The notes: generated by a model from the sequence alone, not told the origin. Counted from the first letter of the stretch, positions 51,800-61,125 are shown. The stretch is DNA of 64,000 bases from Azohydromonas australica DSM 1124 (GCF_000430725.1 NZ_KE387205.1:259887-323886), one strand, 5' to 3'. Translations and numbers: made by a program.

Positions 51800-54700
51800 T
51801 TATGCGGCCTCGATGCTCCAGGAGCCCTCGGCCGGGAGGGGTACCAGACGCACGCGCAGACGCTTGCCCCGGACATCGCCATCGGCTACGCCGAGCAGGT
51901 GCCGCAGTTCTTCGGTCAGCAGGTTGGGCTCCGAGGAGTCGTCGGTCGGTGTGACCTTGAGAACGTTGAGCGCTATCTTCACGAACTTGCCGTAGGCGTA
52001 GCGGCCGTTGATGCGCACCGGATGCCAGCCGTCCGGAAGCCCGGCGCGGTTCGTGCCGTCCCGGAACATCACGCACAGGCCGTTGCCACTGGCTGTCGGA
52101 ATCACCGAAAACACGAACCGCCCCGGTGATGGCCGGCCCCAATACTCGGCCAGCCGCCAATCCACGCGCTCCAGCAACGCTGCGCGGAAAGGTTCCGGGT
52201 CATCGGGCTGTGGGCCGATGTAGCGAAACTCGCGCGTGGCTTCGTCGAAGGCGAAGTAGGGGCTTGGCTTGCCGGTGTTGCCGCCGACCCAGGCGTTGAT
52301 CGGGTTGGACAGGAGGTAGCCGCTCCAGGTGGCGTCGCTCGCCGCCTCGCCTTCCTGCACGTCCGTGCCGTTGATGTCGAGCCGGTGCCGCTCCTCGGCG
52401 AAGTAGTGCCTGAAGAAGGCCACCAGAGCCTCCATGCCGATGGCGGCCTGGAAGTGCGGCCCCTGCAGCATGGCCAGCAGCACGACCATCTTGAACGACT
52501 TCGTCATCCTGGTCGTCTCGACTTCCTCCAGGAAGGCACCGGCCTGGACGTCGAGCACCATGTCGGCCTCGTCGGCTTGGCCCAGGGCCACGGCCACCTG
52601 GTGCCAGCGCCGGCAGCCCAGGGCCTGCTTGCACTGTCTGGGTCCGTACCGCCCCAGGCGCTCGACCTCGGCCAGCGTCGGCATGCGGCCCAGCCGCTCG
52701 TGCAGGGAACGCAGGTCCTCCAGCACCAGTGCACGCAGCGGCGAGGCGGTGCGCAGGCTCTGGCGCAGGGCTTCCAGCGCCACGGGCTCCAGCTCGACCG
52801 TGACGCCCTCCGGCATGCCCTCGGGGCGCACGCCCTGCTGCCAGCGCTGCAGCACCTCCAGCGCCGTGCTGGCGCTGGCCGTGTCCTCGCCGTGCCCGCC
52901 GACGAGGAACGGCAGCTTGTAGTGGGCCCGGCGGTAGTTGCCGATGAAGTCCAGCACGGTGAGGTGCTGCTTGCCGTCGTCCAGGCGCAGGCCGCGCCCG
53001 AGCTGCTGCAGGAACACCACCATGGACTCCGTGGGGCGCAGGAACAGCACCAGGTCCACGCAGGGGATGTCCACGCCCTCGTTGAAGAGGTCCACCGTGA
53101 ACAGGATGCGCAGCGCGCCGCTCGTGAGCCGGTCGATGGCTTCCTGCCTCGGCGTCGAGCCCGGCCCGGAATGCACGGGGGCGGCCGGGATGCCGGCGGC
53201 GCTGAAGGCCTGCGCCATGAAGTCGGCGTGCGCGATGGAAACGCAGAAGCCCAGCGCGGCGCGCGACGGGTGGGCACGGTACTTCTCCAGCGCCAGCGCC
53301 GCGCGCTCGGGCGTGTTGAAGGCCCGTGTCAGCTGCTCGGTGTCGTAGGTTCCCGCGCCGGTGAGCATCTCGCTCGTGTACGTCATGCGGTCGGCCACGC
53401 CGAAGTAGCGGAACGGCACCAGCCAGCCGTAGCCGATGGCGTCGAACAGGCCCACCTCGTAGGCCACGTTGCCATGGCACAGTGCCATCAGGTCCCGGTT
53501 GTCCCCGCGCCAGGGCGTGGCGGTGAGCCCCAGCAGGAAGCGCGGCTGCAGCACGTCCAGCAGACGCGCGTAGCTGTCGGCCGCGGCGTGGTGGAACTCG
53601 TCCACCACGACGTAGTCGAAGCGTGCCAGCTCCGGGCTCGCCAGCCAGCGAGGCTGGGAAAGCGTCTGCACCGAGGCCAGCACGATGTCGCACCCGATGT
53701 CCTCGCGCCCGGCCATGACGAAGCCTTGCGTGCGGCCCGGGTAGAGGTCGGCATAGGCCCGGGCCGCCTGCACCAGCAGTTCCTCCCGGTGGGCCAGGAA
53801 CAGTACCCGGTCGGCCCCTGCGGCGTCGAAGGCCGCCAGGAACGTCTTGCCCAGGCCGGTGGCGGCGATCACCAGCGCCCGTGTCTCGCCGTCGGCGCGC
53901 AGCCGCTCCAGCTCCTTGAGGGCGAGCGACTGCACCGGCCGTGGCTGCGTGCGCGTGGGGGCCTTGCGCGGGGTCCAGGCGCGCGGCACGCGCCGGGCGC
54001 GGTACGCCTGCAGCCAGCCGGGGGAGAGCGGCTGCGCGTGCTCATGGTGGAAGAGCTCGTCGAAGCGGTGGCGGATCTCGGCCATCGGGTGGCCCGCATC
54101 GATGTCCAGCACCGACCAGGTCCACTCCACGCCGTCGCGCAGGCCCATGCGCGAGAAGTTGGCCGAGCCGATGAAGGCGCGGCCGCTGCCGTCGGCACGC
54201 TCGAACCAGTAGGCCTTGGGATGGAAGCTGCGGTCCGGATGGCTGAACACCCGGGCCTCGAAGCGGCCGCTCCACTGCAGCATGCGCTCCAGTGCCTCGG
54301 GCTCGGTGACGTCGAGGTAGTCGGTGGTGAGGAGGCGGATGTCGGCACCGCGCAGCAGCGCCGCGCGCAGCGCGCCTTCCATGAGTTCCAGGCCGCTTCG
54401 CATCACGAAGGCCACGGCGAAGCCTGCGGCGCGGCAATGCTTCAGCTCGTGCCGCAGCGCGTCCACCAGGGTGTGGCCGCCGCCCACGTGCAGCCGCTGC
54501 GTCCTGGGTGCCGGCTCGCCCAGCACCAGGCCGGCGTCGAAGCCGCCGCGCCTGGCCTCCTTGCGTTCTGCAGTCGCGACGACTTCCTCGTACGCGATGC
54601 CGTGGCGGTGCGCCACCGCCTGCAGCACGGCGTGCAGGTCGGCAAGCTCCTCCACCAGTGCCGCACGATCGCCCGTGGCCAGTGCTTCGCCGACCTCGCT

Positions 54701-54829
54701 CGCCTCCTCGATCAGCTTGCGCGACAGCAGCCGGCCCAGCTCCGCGTCCCGGGCCACGCGCACCTGCAGCTCCCGACCCTCCGCACGGGCCAGTTCGGGG
54801 ATCAGGTCGCGGATCAGCTTCTCGTACAC
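51800..54829 (-). CDS. MazG-PLD-SF2 helicase-DUF3427 fusion protein
   Basis: A 1009-residue multidomain protein. Residues 1-105 form a MazG-like pyrophosphohydrolase (YEKLIRDLIPELA, EEASEVGEAL). A PLD motif follows near 200-225 (HPKAYWFER, FIGSANFSRMG). The superfamily II helicase has ATGLGKT (about 326), VDEFHHA (about 413), TATPWRG and the LQQLGRGLR box of the second lobe. The C-terminal third is a DUF3427 region. GTG at 54829 (VYEKL) starts four bases after the HIT stop and fits MazG; GTG 54868 would overlap that gene. PLD-helicase-DUF3427 proteins occur in defence loci; the MazG addition is unusual. Confidence 0.87.
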   Translation of the reverse strand: MYEKLIRDLIPELARAEGRELQVRVARDAELGRLLSRKLIEEASEVGEALATGDRAALVEELADLHAVLQAVAHRHGIAYEEVVATAERKEARRGGFDAGLVLGEPAPRTQRLHVGGGHTLVDALRHELKHCRAAGFAVAFVMRSGLELMEGALRAALLRGADIRLLTTDYLDVTEPEALERMLQWSGRFEARVFSHPDRSFHPKAYWFERADGSGRAFIGSANFSRMGLRDGVEWTWSVLDIDAGHPMAEIRHRFDELFHHEHAQPLSPGWLQAYRARRVPRAWTPRKAPTRTQPRPVQSLALKELERLRADGETRALVIAATGLGKTFLAAFDAAGADRVLFLAHREELLVQAARAYADLYPGRTQGFVMAGREDIGCDIVLASVQTLSQPRWLASPELARFDYVVVDEFHHAAADSYARLLDVLQPRFLLGLTATPWRGDNRDLMALCHGNVAYEVGLFDAIGYGWLVPFRYFGVADRMTYTSEMLTGAGTYDTEQLTRAFNTPERAALALEKYRAHPSRAALGFCVSIAHADFMAQAFSAAGIPAAPVHSGPGSTPRQEAIDRLTSGALRILFTVDLFNEGVDIPCVDLVLFLRPTESMVVFLQQLGRGLRLDDGKQHLTVLDFIGNYRRAHYKLPFLVGGHGEDTASASTALEVLQRWQQGVRPEGMPEGVTVELEPVALEALRQSLRTASPLRALVLEDLRSLHERLGRMPTLAEVERLGRYGPRQCKQALGCRRWHQVAVALGQADEADMVLDVQAGAFLEEVETTRMTKSFKMVVLLAMLQGPHFQAAIGMEALVAFFRHYFAEERHRLDINGTDVQEGEAASDATWSGYLLSNPINAWVGGNTGKPSPYFAFDEATREFRYIGPQPDDPEPFRAALLERVDWRLAEYWGRPSPGRFVFSVIPTASGNGLCVMFRDGTNRAGLPDGWHPVRINGRYAYGKFVKIALNVLKVTPTDDSSEPNLLTEELRHLLGVADGDVRGKRLRVRLVPLPAEGSWSIEAA

Positions 54830-54833
54830 GCCC

Positions 54834-55256
54834 TCAGTCCCGTGCGCGGCCGGACCAGTAGTCGGCACGCTCGGGAATGAGCCATCGCACGCCGCCGCGC
54901 GGGTCCGCGACGTCGCCCTGGAAGCGGGGAATCAGGTGCACGTGCAGGTGGGAGATGGTCTGCCCGGCGGCCGGCCCGTCGTTGATGCCGATGTTGTAGG
55001 CCGCGGGCCTGAACTCGGCGTCCACCAGACGCCTGCCCTCGTCGAGCAGCGACATCAGATCGGCACGCTCCTGCTCCGTGGCCTCGAACCAGGAGCCGAC
55101 GTGGCGCTTCGGGATGGCCAGGCAGTGGCCGGGATTGATCGGGAAACCGTCCCGGATCAGCCAGGCGGTGGGGCGTTCGGCGAGCACACGCTGCGCAGGC
55201 AGGGTGCAGAACGGGCAAGGGGCGAGGGACTGCAACGGCGACTCCTGGCAATGCAC
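54834..55256 (-). CDS. HIT-family nucleotide hydrolase
   Basis: A HIT-domain protein of about 140 residues. The CPFC motif near residue 14, RDGFPINPGHCLAIPKRHV, and the catalytic HLHVHLIPR (His103-x-His105-x-His107) are intact. HIT hydrolases split nucleoside phosphoramidates, dinucleoside polyphosphates or AMP adducts. The start is uncertain; GTG at 55256 is the longest sensible choice. It is transcribed just before the MazG-PLD-helicase gene, four bases away, which suggests a joint nucleotide-processing role. Confidence 0.85.
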   Translation of the reverse strand: MHCQESPLQSLAPCPFCTLPAQRVLAERPTAWLIRDGFPINPGHCLAIPKRHVGSWFEATEQERADLMSLLDEGRRLVDAEFRPAAYNIGINDGPAAGQTISHLHVHLIPRFQGDVADPRGGVRWLIPERADYWSGRARD

Positions 55257-55930
55257 CGGCTGGCGCTGGTGGCTGACCTTCGAACAGTTGATGTGTCCTT
55301 GATCGTACCGGGTGCAACGGCCGGCCCAGTTGCGATGGGGCAGGGGGCAGTCCTTCCTGGAGCCCCCGGCCGGACACGGGAATGCCGTGCGCGGGGCTGC
55401 GACTGCATGCCGGCAAGTGCTCCGGGCAGCAGGCGCGGGTTGTGGCCTTGCACACATGACGGGACACGACCCGGGCCGGCCTGGCGGTGCTTCTGGAAGG
55501 TGGCACGGCCATCCGGACCAGCAGCCGCCCTCTCTTCTGCATCCGCCGACCGGAGATCATGCTCCGCACGGTCGGATTGCACGGTCCCGGACCTGTCTCC
55601 GTTGCTGGGGAGACGTGCGTGTCCGCTCCGGTCAGCGACTGCAGCCAAGCACGGAATGATGCGTGGGTATCGAAACGTCCACGCGCCGGCGCGGGCGGCG
55701 TTCGTTGGGCGCTCCCGTTAGCATTCAGCGTCGCATTCCTACGAACGGCAAGCCAAGGATCGCCGTCACGGCATGGAGCGATGCGGCCACCGGGCTCCCG
55801 CTGCTCGGCGGCGTCGGCTTGCGATTCGAGGCCCGGCCTCGAACCCGGTACAGTCAGTGACGGGCCGCGGCTCCCGGGCCGGAGCAGCCCCTTCAAGTTC
55901 CTGAAGCAGGTGCCGGGCAGTTCGCGAACG
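55257..55930. promoter_or_regulatory. Divergent control region with a palindrome
   Basis: A 674-base divergent region without a supported gene. At 55825-55843 a perfect inverted repeat (TTCGAGGC and GCCTCGAA around CCG) lies about 88 bases before the endonuclease start and could be an operator. Long open frames here carry no ribosome site. Promoters for the HIT-helicase unit and the endonuclease are expected. Confidence 0.4.
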
Positions 55931-56731
55931 ATGATGACGAAAACCTTTCCTCTCTTCCTGGCCGCGGCGTGCGCGCTGGTGCTTGTCGCCTGCGACAAGG
56001 ACAAGCTCCAAGGCACAGCGCCCAAGCCGGATGCGGTCGCGACAACGGCGGAGCCGGTCACGGGCTTCGACAAGTGCCGGGAATTCTTTCCAGGACAGCT
56101 GCCGCGCGTGCCGGACCTGCAGGCCAGGTTGCCGCGCGACCTGTGCTACGACGCCTTCGCCATCCTGCATTCCGGCCATACGAAGACACCCGTGTTCGCG
56201 GTCGAGCGGTTGACCGTCGCCCAGTTGCAGGACGCTGCCGACGAGCAGCGCACGAACAGGTTCTTCGCCGACGCCCGGCTGCCTCAGGCCGAGCGCGCGA
56301 CGCTGGAGGACTACAAGGGCTCGGGCTACGACCGAGGGCACATGGCGCCGGCGGCCGACATGCCCACGGCGCAGGCGATGGCACAGTCTTTCTCCCTTGC
56401 GAACATGGTTCCCCAGGCACCCGAGAACAATCGCGGCGTCTGGGCTGACATCGAGAAGGCGACGCGCCAGTACGTCAAGCGTGCCAAGGGGCCGGTGTAC
56501 GTCTACACGGGGCCGGTGTATGGCCGCAGCGGGGCGCAGGTCATCGGCAAGGGGCGGGTATGGGTGCCTTCGCACCTTTACAAGCTGGTGTACGACGCCG
56601 GGGTGAACAGGGCCTGGGGCCATTGGGTCGAGAACTCCAACGAAGCCCGTGCCAGCAAACCGATCAGCTACCGCGAGCTGGTGCAGCGAACCGGCATCGA
56701 GTTCCTGCCGGGGCTGGATCCCGGGGAGTAG
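55931..56731 (+). CDS. Exported DNA/RNA non-specific endonuclease
   Basis: A 266-residue predicted lipoprotein (lipobox LVAC, Cys21) with a NUC1/serratia-type beta-beta-alpha metal nuclease domain. The catalytic DRGHMAPAADM (Asp134-His137) and NMVPQAPENNRGVW with the metal-binding Asn are intact. It would degrade DNA or RNA outside the cytoplasm, for instance entering phage or plasmid DNA in the periplasm. The double ATG at 55931/55934 gives two starts; the ribosome site is weak. Confidence 0.9.
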   Translation: MMTKTFPLFLAAACALVLVACDKDKLQGTAPKPDAVATTAEPVTGFDKCREFFPGQLPRVPDLQARLPRDLCYDAFAILHSGHTKTPVFAVERLTVAQLQDAADEQRTNRFFADARLPQAERATLEDYKGSGYDRGHMAPAADMPTAQAMAQSFSLANMVPQAPENNRGVWADIEKATRQYVKRAKGPVYVYTGPVYGRSGAQVIGKGRVWVPSHLYKLVYDAGVNRAWGHWVENSNEARASKPISYRELVQRTGIEFLPGLDPGE

Positions 56732-56847
56732 CCCCGCGTGCAGCGCTGCCGGCACCGTTCCGTGATGTGCCGGCGACCATGCGTTGACAGCCGATCGTAT
56801 GGCCCAGACATGGACACGTTCCATGTTGTCCTGTCATCCGTGCCCGC

Positions 56848-56867
56848 ACCTTCCCGGTCGGGAAGGT
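56848..56867. terminator. Hairpin between convergent endonuclease and integrase genes
   Basis: The palindrome ACCTTCCCGGTCGGGAAGGT lies between the ends of two convergent genes (56731 and 56950). A bidirectional terminator is the likely role. No T-run is obvious. Confidence 0.55.
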
Positions 56868-56949
56868 CGCTGCCGATGATGGGCTGGAGTCTTCGCGGCC
56901 GGTTCTGGGCAAGACCGATGCAACGGTTCGCTCCTCATGCGCGACAGTT

Positions 56950-58155
56950 TCAGGATTCCGGGACCCGAACGGGCGGATCGGATGAAACGGCGTCCACTGG
57001 GGAGGGCGCTGGTCGTGGCACAGGATGTCGCTGCTGGCGCTGGATTGCCCCCAGGTAGGCGCTGGACGCCCGAAGCCTCGCATGGCCTGCCAGTTCGGCT
57101 ACGTGCAGCCGTGCTGCGCGCTCGGCATCCGGTGCCAGCGGGCCGCCACCTCGGACTGGTGGAGGCTCGCCGGTCACCGCCTCGAATGCGCTGTGCGCCG
57201 CCTCGTGCCGCAGGCCATGTCCTGTCGCCCCGCGCTCACGCCACGTCAGCCCGAACCTGGCCAGCACGTTATTGAAGCGCCGCAGGTTCTGCTTCAGATC
57301 CAGCGAGGGGTTGCCCAGGTGCGCGTCGGCGTGCTCGGCCACGGCCTCGGCCCGGGCCATCGCCGACAGGCGCAGCGGCGAATCCAGCGGAATCAGCCGC
57401 ATGCGGCCGCCCTTGGCGCCCGCCTTGATGCGCACGTAGAAATCCGCTGCCCGCTCCGACTCCAGCAGTCCCAGTGCCTCGAAAGGCACGGTGCAGGCAC
57501 GCGGGCGCAGCATCACGGCCTCCTTGCGCCGCAGTCCCAACGTGCGCATCACCGCCAGCTGGGCCCCGACGTAGCGGTCGTGGTCGGCGATCCGCTCGAT
57601 CAGCGAGTCGACGTCGATGCCGTGGCCGCTCCAGCTGCGGTCGCGCTCCGCGGCCTCGTGGCGCCGGTACTCGTCCGGCCTCAGCCCGAAATGCTCCGGC
57701 TCGCGCACCAGGCCCGGCTTGCCCAGCCACAGCGCCAGTCCACGCAGGAAGCTCAGGTAGGTCTGGATCGTCGCCGGCGCCAGCCGCTCCTGCTGCCACA
57801 CCCGGGCCATCGCCTGCACATGCCGGTAGCCCAGGTTGCGCGGATCGGGGAGCGTCCGGAAGCCGGCCTTGGCCTTGAGGTCACGGAAGAAGCGGCGCAG
57901 GAACGCCGCACGGTCGTGCCTGGTCTTGTGCGAGACCTTCTTGTCCAGCGCCGTGTGGTTCGCGTTGAAGAGCTTGATCAGTACCTCCAGCACCTCCAGC
58001 GGCTTGAACCTGCCGGGCGGATGGCGTGCCAGGATCTCGGCCGGACTGGCGCTGGTCCAGTCGCGTCGGCGTTCAGGCTGGCCGATGTGGACGCCGGGCG
58101 CGATGGCCCCCTTGTGGATGCTGCGCCGGCTGGAGCTCTTCGGTGTCCTGGACAT
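56950..58155 (-). CDS. Tyrosine integrase of the nested island
   Basis: A 401-residue integrase of the Integrase_1-type family. The catalytic residues are present: Arg209 in LGLRRKEAVML, His313-x-x-Arg316 in GHGLRHEAAHSAF, His358 in LAGHARL and Tyr367 in SSAYLG. The N-terminal SAM-like core-binding region (about residues 55-150) is complete. It lies 640 bases inside the right 23-bp repeat and reads away from it, as integrases often do next to their attachment site. It probably catalyses integration and excision of the 21.4-kb segment. Confidence 0.9.
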   Translation of the reverse strand: MSRTPKSSSRRSIHKGAIAPGVHIGQPERRRDWTSASPAEILARHPPGRFKPLEVLEVLIKLFNANHTALDKKVSHKTRHDRAAFLRRFFRDLKAKAGFRTLPDPRNLGYRHVQAMARVWQQERLAPATIQTYLSFLRGLALWLGKPGLVREPEHFGLRPDEYRRHEAAERDRSWSGHGIDVDSLIERIADHDRYVGAQLAVMRTLGLRRKEAVMLRPRACTVPFEALGLLESERAADFYVRIKAGAKGGRMRLIPLDSPLRLSAMARAEAVAEHADAHLGNPSLDLKQNLRRFNNVLARFGLTWRERGATGHGLRHEAAHSAFEAVTGEPPPVRGGGPLAPDAERAARLHVAELAGHARLRASSAYLGAIQRQQRHPVPRPAPSPVDAVSSDPPVRVPES

Positions 58156-58795
58156 GCAGGGCCTCCTCGTTGGACAGGAGCGCGACCTTTCGGAGCGCCG
58201 GCCAGAGTCCGCGCGTGAGGACCTGCCGGGGTGGACTCCGGTCCCCGGCAGGGCGTGGTCGCCGCATCAACGACAGTGCGCGACCACGAGCGCACTGCCG
58301 CCACCCAGGGCTTCGCCGGCTCCGCGTGAGCCGGCCCGGTCGGTCTTAAAAATGGACAGCTGATCCGGCCCGCGCACGAATTTCGGCGATCGCGGGGGAG
58401 GGCGATGGCGATGACCCGCTGCCGGGTCGACGCCACCGGTGCCTGGCACAGTGGCCTGGTCGCCTCATCGGATCGGTTTCTTCTCGGACATCGCCTTCCA
58501 CCCGCATGGGTTGCACCCCTGACCGGTGTCTCCAGGGTGCGTCCGGGTTGACGAGCGAGGGACGCGCGGGGAGCCCTTCGGCCACATGGCCGCGCGCGGT
58601 GCCGGGCACGTGCTCGACGAGGAAGGCGGAGCTCGGCGCCGGCCTCGGGGGCCGGCGCGGGACTCTGCGCCGGGACGCATCCAGCGGGATGCGCCCAGCG
58701 CGTGGGCGTGCAGGCCCCAGGGCCTGCAAGGAACCACTCGGGCCGTGACATCCATCGGGATGGCGGCCATGCCGACAGCGGCCGGCGTGCTGCAT
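58156..58795. other. Gene-free right end of the island
   Basis: About 640 bases between the integrase start and the right repeat with no supported gene. The integrase promoter should be here; an AT-richer patch near 58346 (TTAAAAATGGACAGCTG) is a candidate. Arm-type integrase binding sites may also lie here but are not recognisable by eye. Confidence 0.4.
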
Positions 58796-58818
58796 GGGCG
58801 GGTAACGACCGCAACGCC
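58796..58818 (+). repeat. Right 23-bp direct repeat, putative attR of the nested island
   Basis: An exact copy, in the same orientation, of 37411-37433. The flanking bases differ on both sides (CTTCA versus TGCAT upstream; GGCGG versus TTTTC downstream), so the repeat is limited to the shared core. Together with the adjacent integrase this supports a site-specific insertion. Confidence 0.8.
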
Positions 58819-59317
58819 TTTTCGACGACGCGATGTGTCCAGGGCAAGGAGCCTGTGGGAGAAACTGCAGTGGACGCCCGTGGGAGCGCGCGGACCCGTC
58901 GAAAGGGCAGTGGTTTCGGGGGGCTTTCGACACCAGGGCGCAACTCGCGCGTTTATCCGCGCGTATTCGCACAAAGGCCGTTCGAGGCGGTCCTTCCTCT
59001 TGGGTTGACAACCCGGCATGCGGCCTCTGGTTCCGCGCTGGTCGCACAAGAACCCCGTCGCAGGCCTCACCGAAGCACCCGCTGCGAACCGTGTCCTTGA
59101 CGAGGCGCTTTCGGGTGGGACCCTGGTCCCGGCGACGGCAGCATCAAGCGCCGACCGCCACGGCAGGTCGGCCGGCAGCCGGACCGCAGCCGCACCGGAT
59201 TCCCGCAGCGTCCGGACCTGGGCGCGAAAGCCCGTGTCCAGGACGTTTCATTCGCATGGCGGGGCCTGTGCGGCCGGCGAATGCTGGCCGTTCTTCAACC
59301 CATCGAGGAGTCCCGCC
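58819..59317. promoter_or_regulatory. Upstream region of the ParM-like operon with a palindrome
   Basis: A 499-base region with no supported gene, back in backbone sequence. A perfect inverted repeat at 58946-58963 (CGCGCG on both sides of TTTATC) shares its centre with the ATTTATC palindrome upstream of traI (24375-24395). It might be a site for the same activator, or a partition site. The parM ribosome site is GAGGAG at 59306-59311. Confidence 0.4.
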
Positions 59318-60370
59318 ATGGACAACGTCGTCAGGGCGGTGGATGTCGGCTTCGGCAACACCAAGTTCGTCACCGGGGTCTCGGGCAGCGAGATCCGTTG
59401 CGGCGTCATCCCGTCGATCGCCTACCCGAGCGCACGCGACCCGGCCACGCTGCCGGCAGCCGAGCGGCGCAGGACGATCGCCATCCCCGTCAACGGCCTG
59501 TTCTACGAGGTCGGGCCCGAGGTCGAGCTGGCCAGCGACAACCTCTGCGGCACGCACCTGCACGACCGCTACACCGAGACGCCGGAGTACATGGCGCTGC
59601 TGCGCGGGGCCCTGGCGCTGATGAAGGTGCCGGCCATCGACTTGCTGGTGGTCGGCCTGCCGGTCGGGCACTTCATGGCGAAGAAGGCCGCGCTGGAGCG
59701 CGCGATGGTGGGCAGCCACGACATCGGCGGCGGCCGCTCGGTGCAGGTGCGCAAGGCCTTCGCCGTGGCGCAGCCGCAGGGCGCGCTGCTGTACTACGCG
59801 GCCACGCACGGCCGCATGGGCACGATCGCCCACGAGCAGAGCCTGATCATCGATCCCGGTGCCCGCACCTTCGACTGGCTCGTGGCGCGCGGCATGCGGC
59901 TGGTGCTCAAGACCAGCGACTCGGTGTCGCGCGGCGTGAGCGACATCCTGCGCGTCATCGCCAAGGACATCGGCACCGAAATCGGCATCCCGTACACCGA
60001 CTTCGACGCCATCGACCGGGCGCTGCGCAGCGGCAAGAGCCCGATGGTCTACCAGAAGCCCTTCGACATCGCGCGCCTGATGCCCGTCGCCCACTCCCAC
60101 GCCCAGCGCGCGGTGGGCGCGATGCTGGAGCGCATCCCGGCCGACTACAGCTTCCAGAACATCGTGCTGGTGGGCGGCGGGGCCTTCCTGTACCGCAAGG
60201 CGGTGCGGGAGGCCTTCCCGCGGCACCGCATCCACGAGGTGCGCGAGCCGATCTTTGCCAACGTGCGCGGCTTCCAGCTCGCAGGCATGAACTTCATGCG
60301 CTCGGCCACCGCCGAGACAGCGGCGTCCGGTGGCGACGCGGCGGCGTCCGGCGGGGGAGAAGCGGCATGA
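59318..60370 (+). CDS. parM: ParM/StbA-like actin-family protein
   Basis: A 350-residue actin-fold ATPase. The phosphate-1 motif is VDVGFGNTKFV (residues 9-19), the phosphate-2 motif IIDPGARTFDWLVA, and the adenosine motif NIVLVGGGA near residue 285. The C-terminal 15 residues are a Gly/Ala-rich tail. Such proteins segregate plasmids, and SXT/R391-type ICEs encode one (SrpM) that stabilises the excised circular form. The ATG has GAGGAG at good spacing and overlaps the next gene by ATGA. Confidence 0.92.
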   Translation: MDNVVRAVDVGFGNTKFVTGVSGSEIRCGVIPSIAYPSARDPATLPAAERRRTIAIPVNGLFYEVGPEVELASDNLCGTHLHDRYTETPEYMALLRGALALMKVPAIDLLVVGLPVGHFMAKKAALERAMVGSHDIGGGRSVQVRKAFAVAQPQGALLYYAATHGRMGTIAHEQSLIIDPGARTFDWLVARGMRLVLKTSDSVSRGVSDILRVIAKDIGTEIGIPYTDFDAIDRALRSGKSPMVYQKPFDIARLMPVAHSHAQRAVGAMLERIPADYSFQNIVLVGGGAFLYRKAVREAFPRHRIHEVREPIFANVRGFQLAGMNFMRSATAETAASGGDAAASGGGEAA

Positions 60371-60663
60371 GCACGCGCGCAGGCAAGGAGCAGGGGACGC
60401 TGAGCATGCTGTTCGAGATGTCACGCGACGACAACCCGCGCCTCTACGACGACCTGGTGCGCTTCAACAAGGGACCCAAGCGCGTCAACCGGCTGCGTTT
60501 CCTGGCCTACGAGGGGCTGCTCGCCCAGGGCTGGACGCTGGTGCCGGCCGCCGCCGTGGCTGCGCCTGCGGCGGCCACGCCCCCGGCGCCAGCCGCGCCG
60601 GCCGTGGACCTTGGCGACCCGGTGCTCACCAACGCGCTCTTCAGCCCGCCGCTGCAGGAGTGA
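60367..60663 (+). CDS. Small partner of ParM (ParR-like)
   Basis: A 98-residue protein starting at an ATGA overlap with parM. The N-terminal half is folded-looking and basic (SMLFEMSRDDNPRLYDDLVRFNKGPKRVNRLRFLAYEGLLAQG). The C-terminal half is an Ala/Pro linker ending in a hydrophobic NALFSPPLQE. ParR adaptor proteins bind centromere DNA with the N-terminus and ParM with the C-terminal tail, which this layout fits. No sequence motif proves it. Confidence 0.7.
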   Translation: MSTRAGKEQGTLSMLFEMSRDDNPRLYDDLVRFNKGPKRVNRLRFLAYEGLLAQGWTLVPAAAVAAPAAATPPAPAAPAVDLGDPVLTNALFSPPLQE

Positions 60664-60930
60664 ACAGGAAGTGCGGCGGGCACGCTGCACTCCAGGCAGC
60701 GGTTGCCATGCGTTGCCTTCCTGGGGAGCCTGCCGCGCCGGGGTGGTGTTCAGTGACAGTCGGTGTCCATATGCGAGGTGGGCTTGCGTTGAAGCAGGCT
60801 TGCCCCGGACGCCAGCCACGCAGGTAAGGGGCATTGCCTTGGTACGCCGCAAAGACACGTCATTCTTCTGTCATCGAAATCGACGCCAATTCCGTTGAAG
60901 TCGAAATTGATTCAGAAGCAGGAGCAGGAA

Positions 60931-61125
60931 ATGTCGCTGTTGAGGCCGTTTTTCAAGCGCGACCGGATTGCGAGCGAGTCGAGATTCAAGCTCCTTGGAG
61001 AGTCATCGGTCGATGCGCTCACGCGCGTCGAGGCCGAGTGCGACTGGAGCGATGCGGCACTGCTTTTCACCGAAGTTTCGTTGGAGCCGCGCCAGCCAAC
61101 AGAGCGCGCCGTTCACGTCGGCTGA
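60931..61125 (+). CDS. Small hypothetical protein, 64 aa
   Basis: The ATG at 60931 has GGAGCAGGAA upstream. The product (MSLLRPFFKRDRIASESRF...) is mixed in charge, with SSVDALTRVEAECDWSDAALLFTEVSLEPRQ in the second half and no membrane segment. It is isolated, with gaps on both sides, and of lower GC content than the parM genes. Family unknown; it may be real or the remnant of a longer gene. Confidence 0.4.
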   Translation: MSLLRPFFKRDRIASESRFKLLGESSVDALTRVEAECDWSDAALLFTEVSLEPRQPTERAVHVG

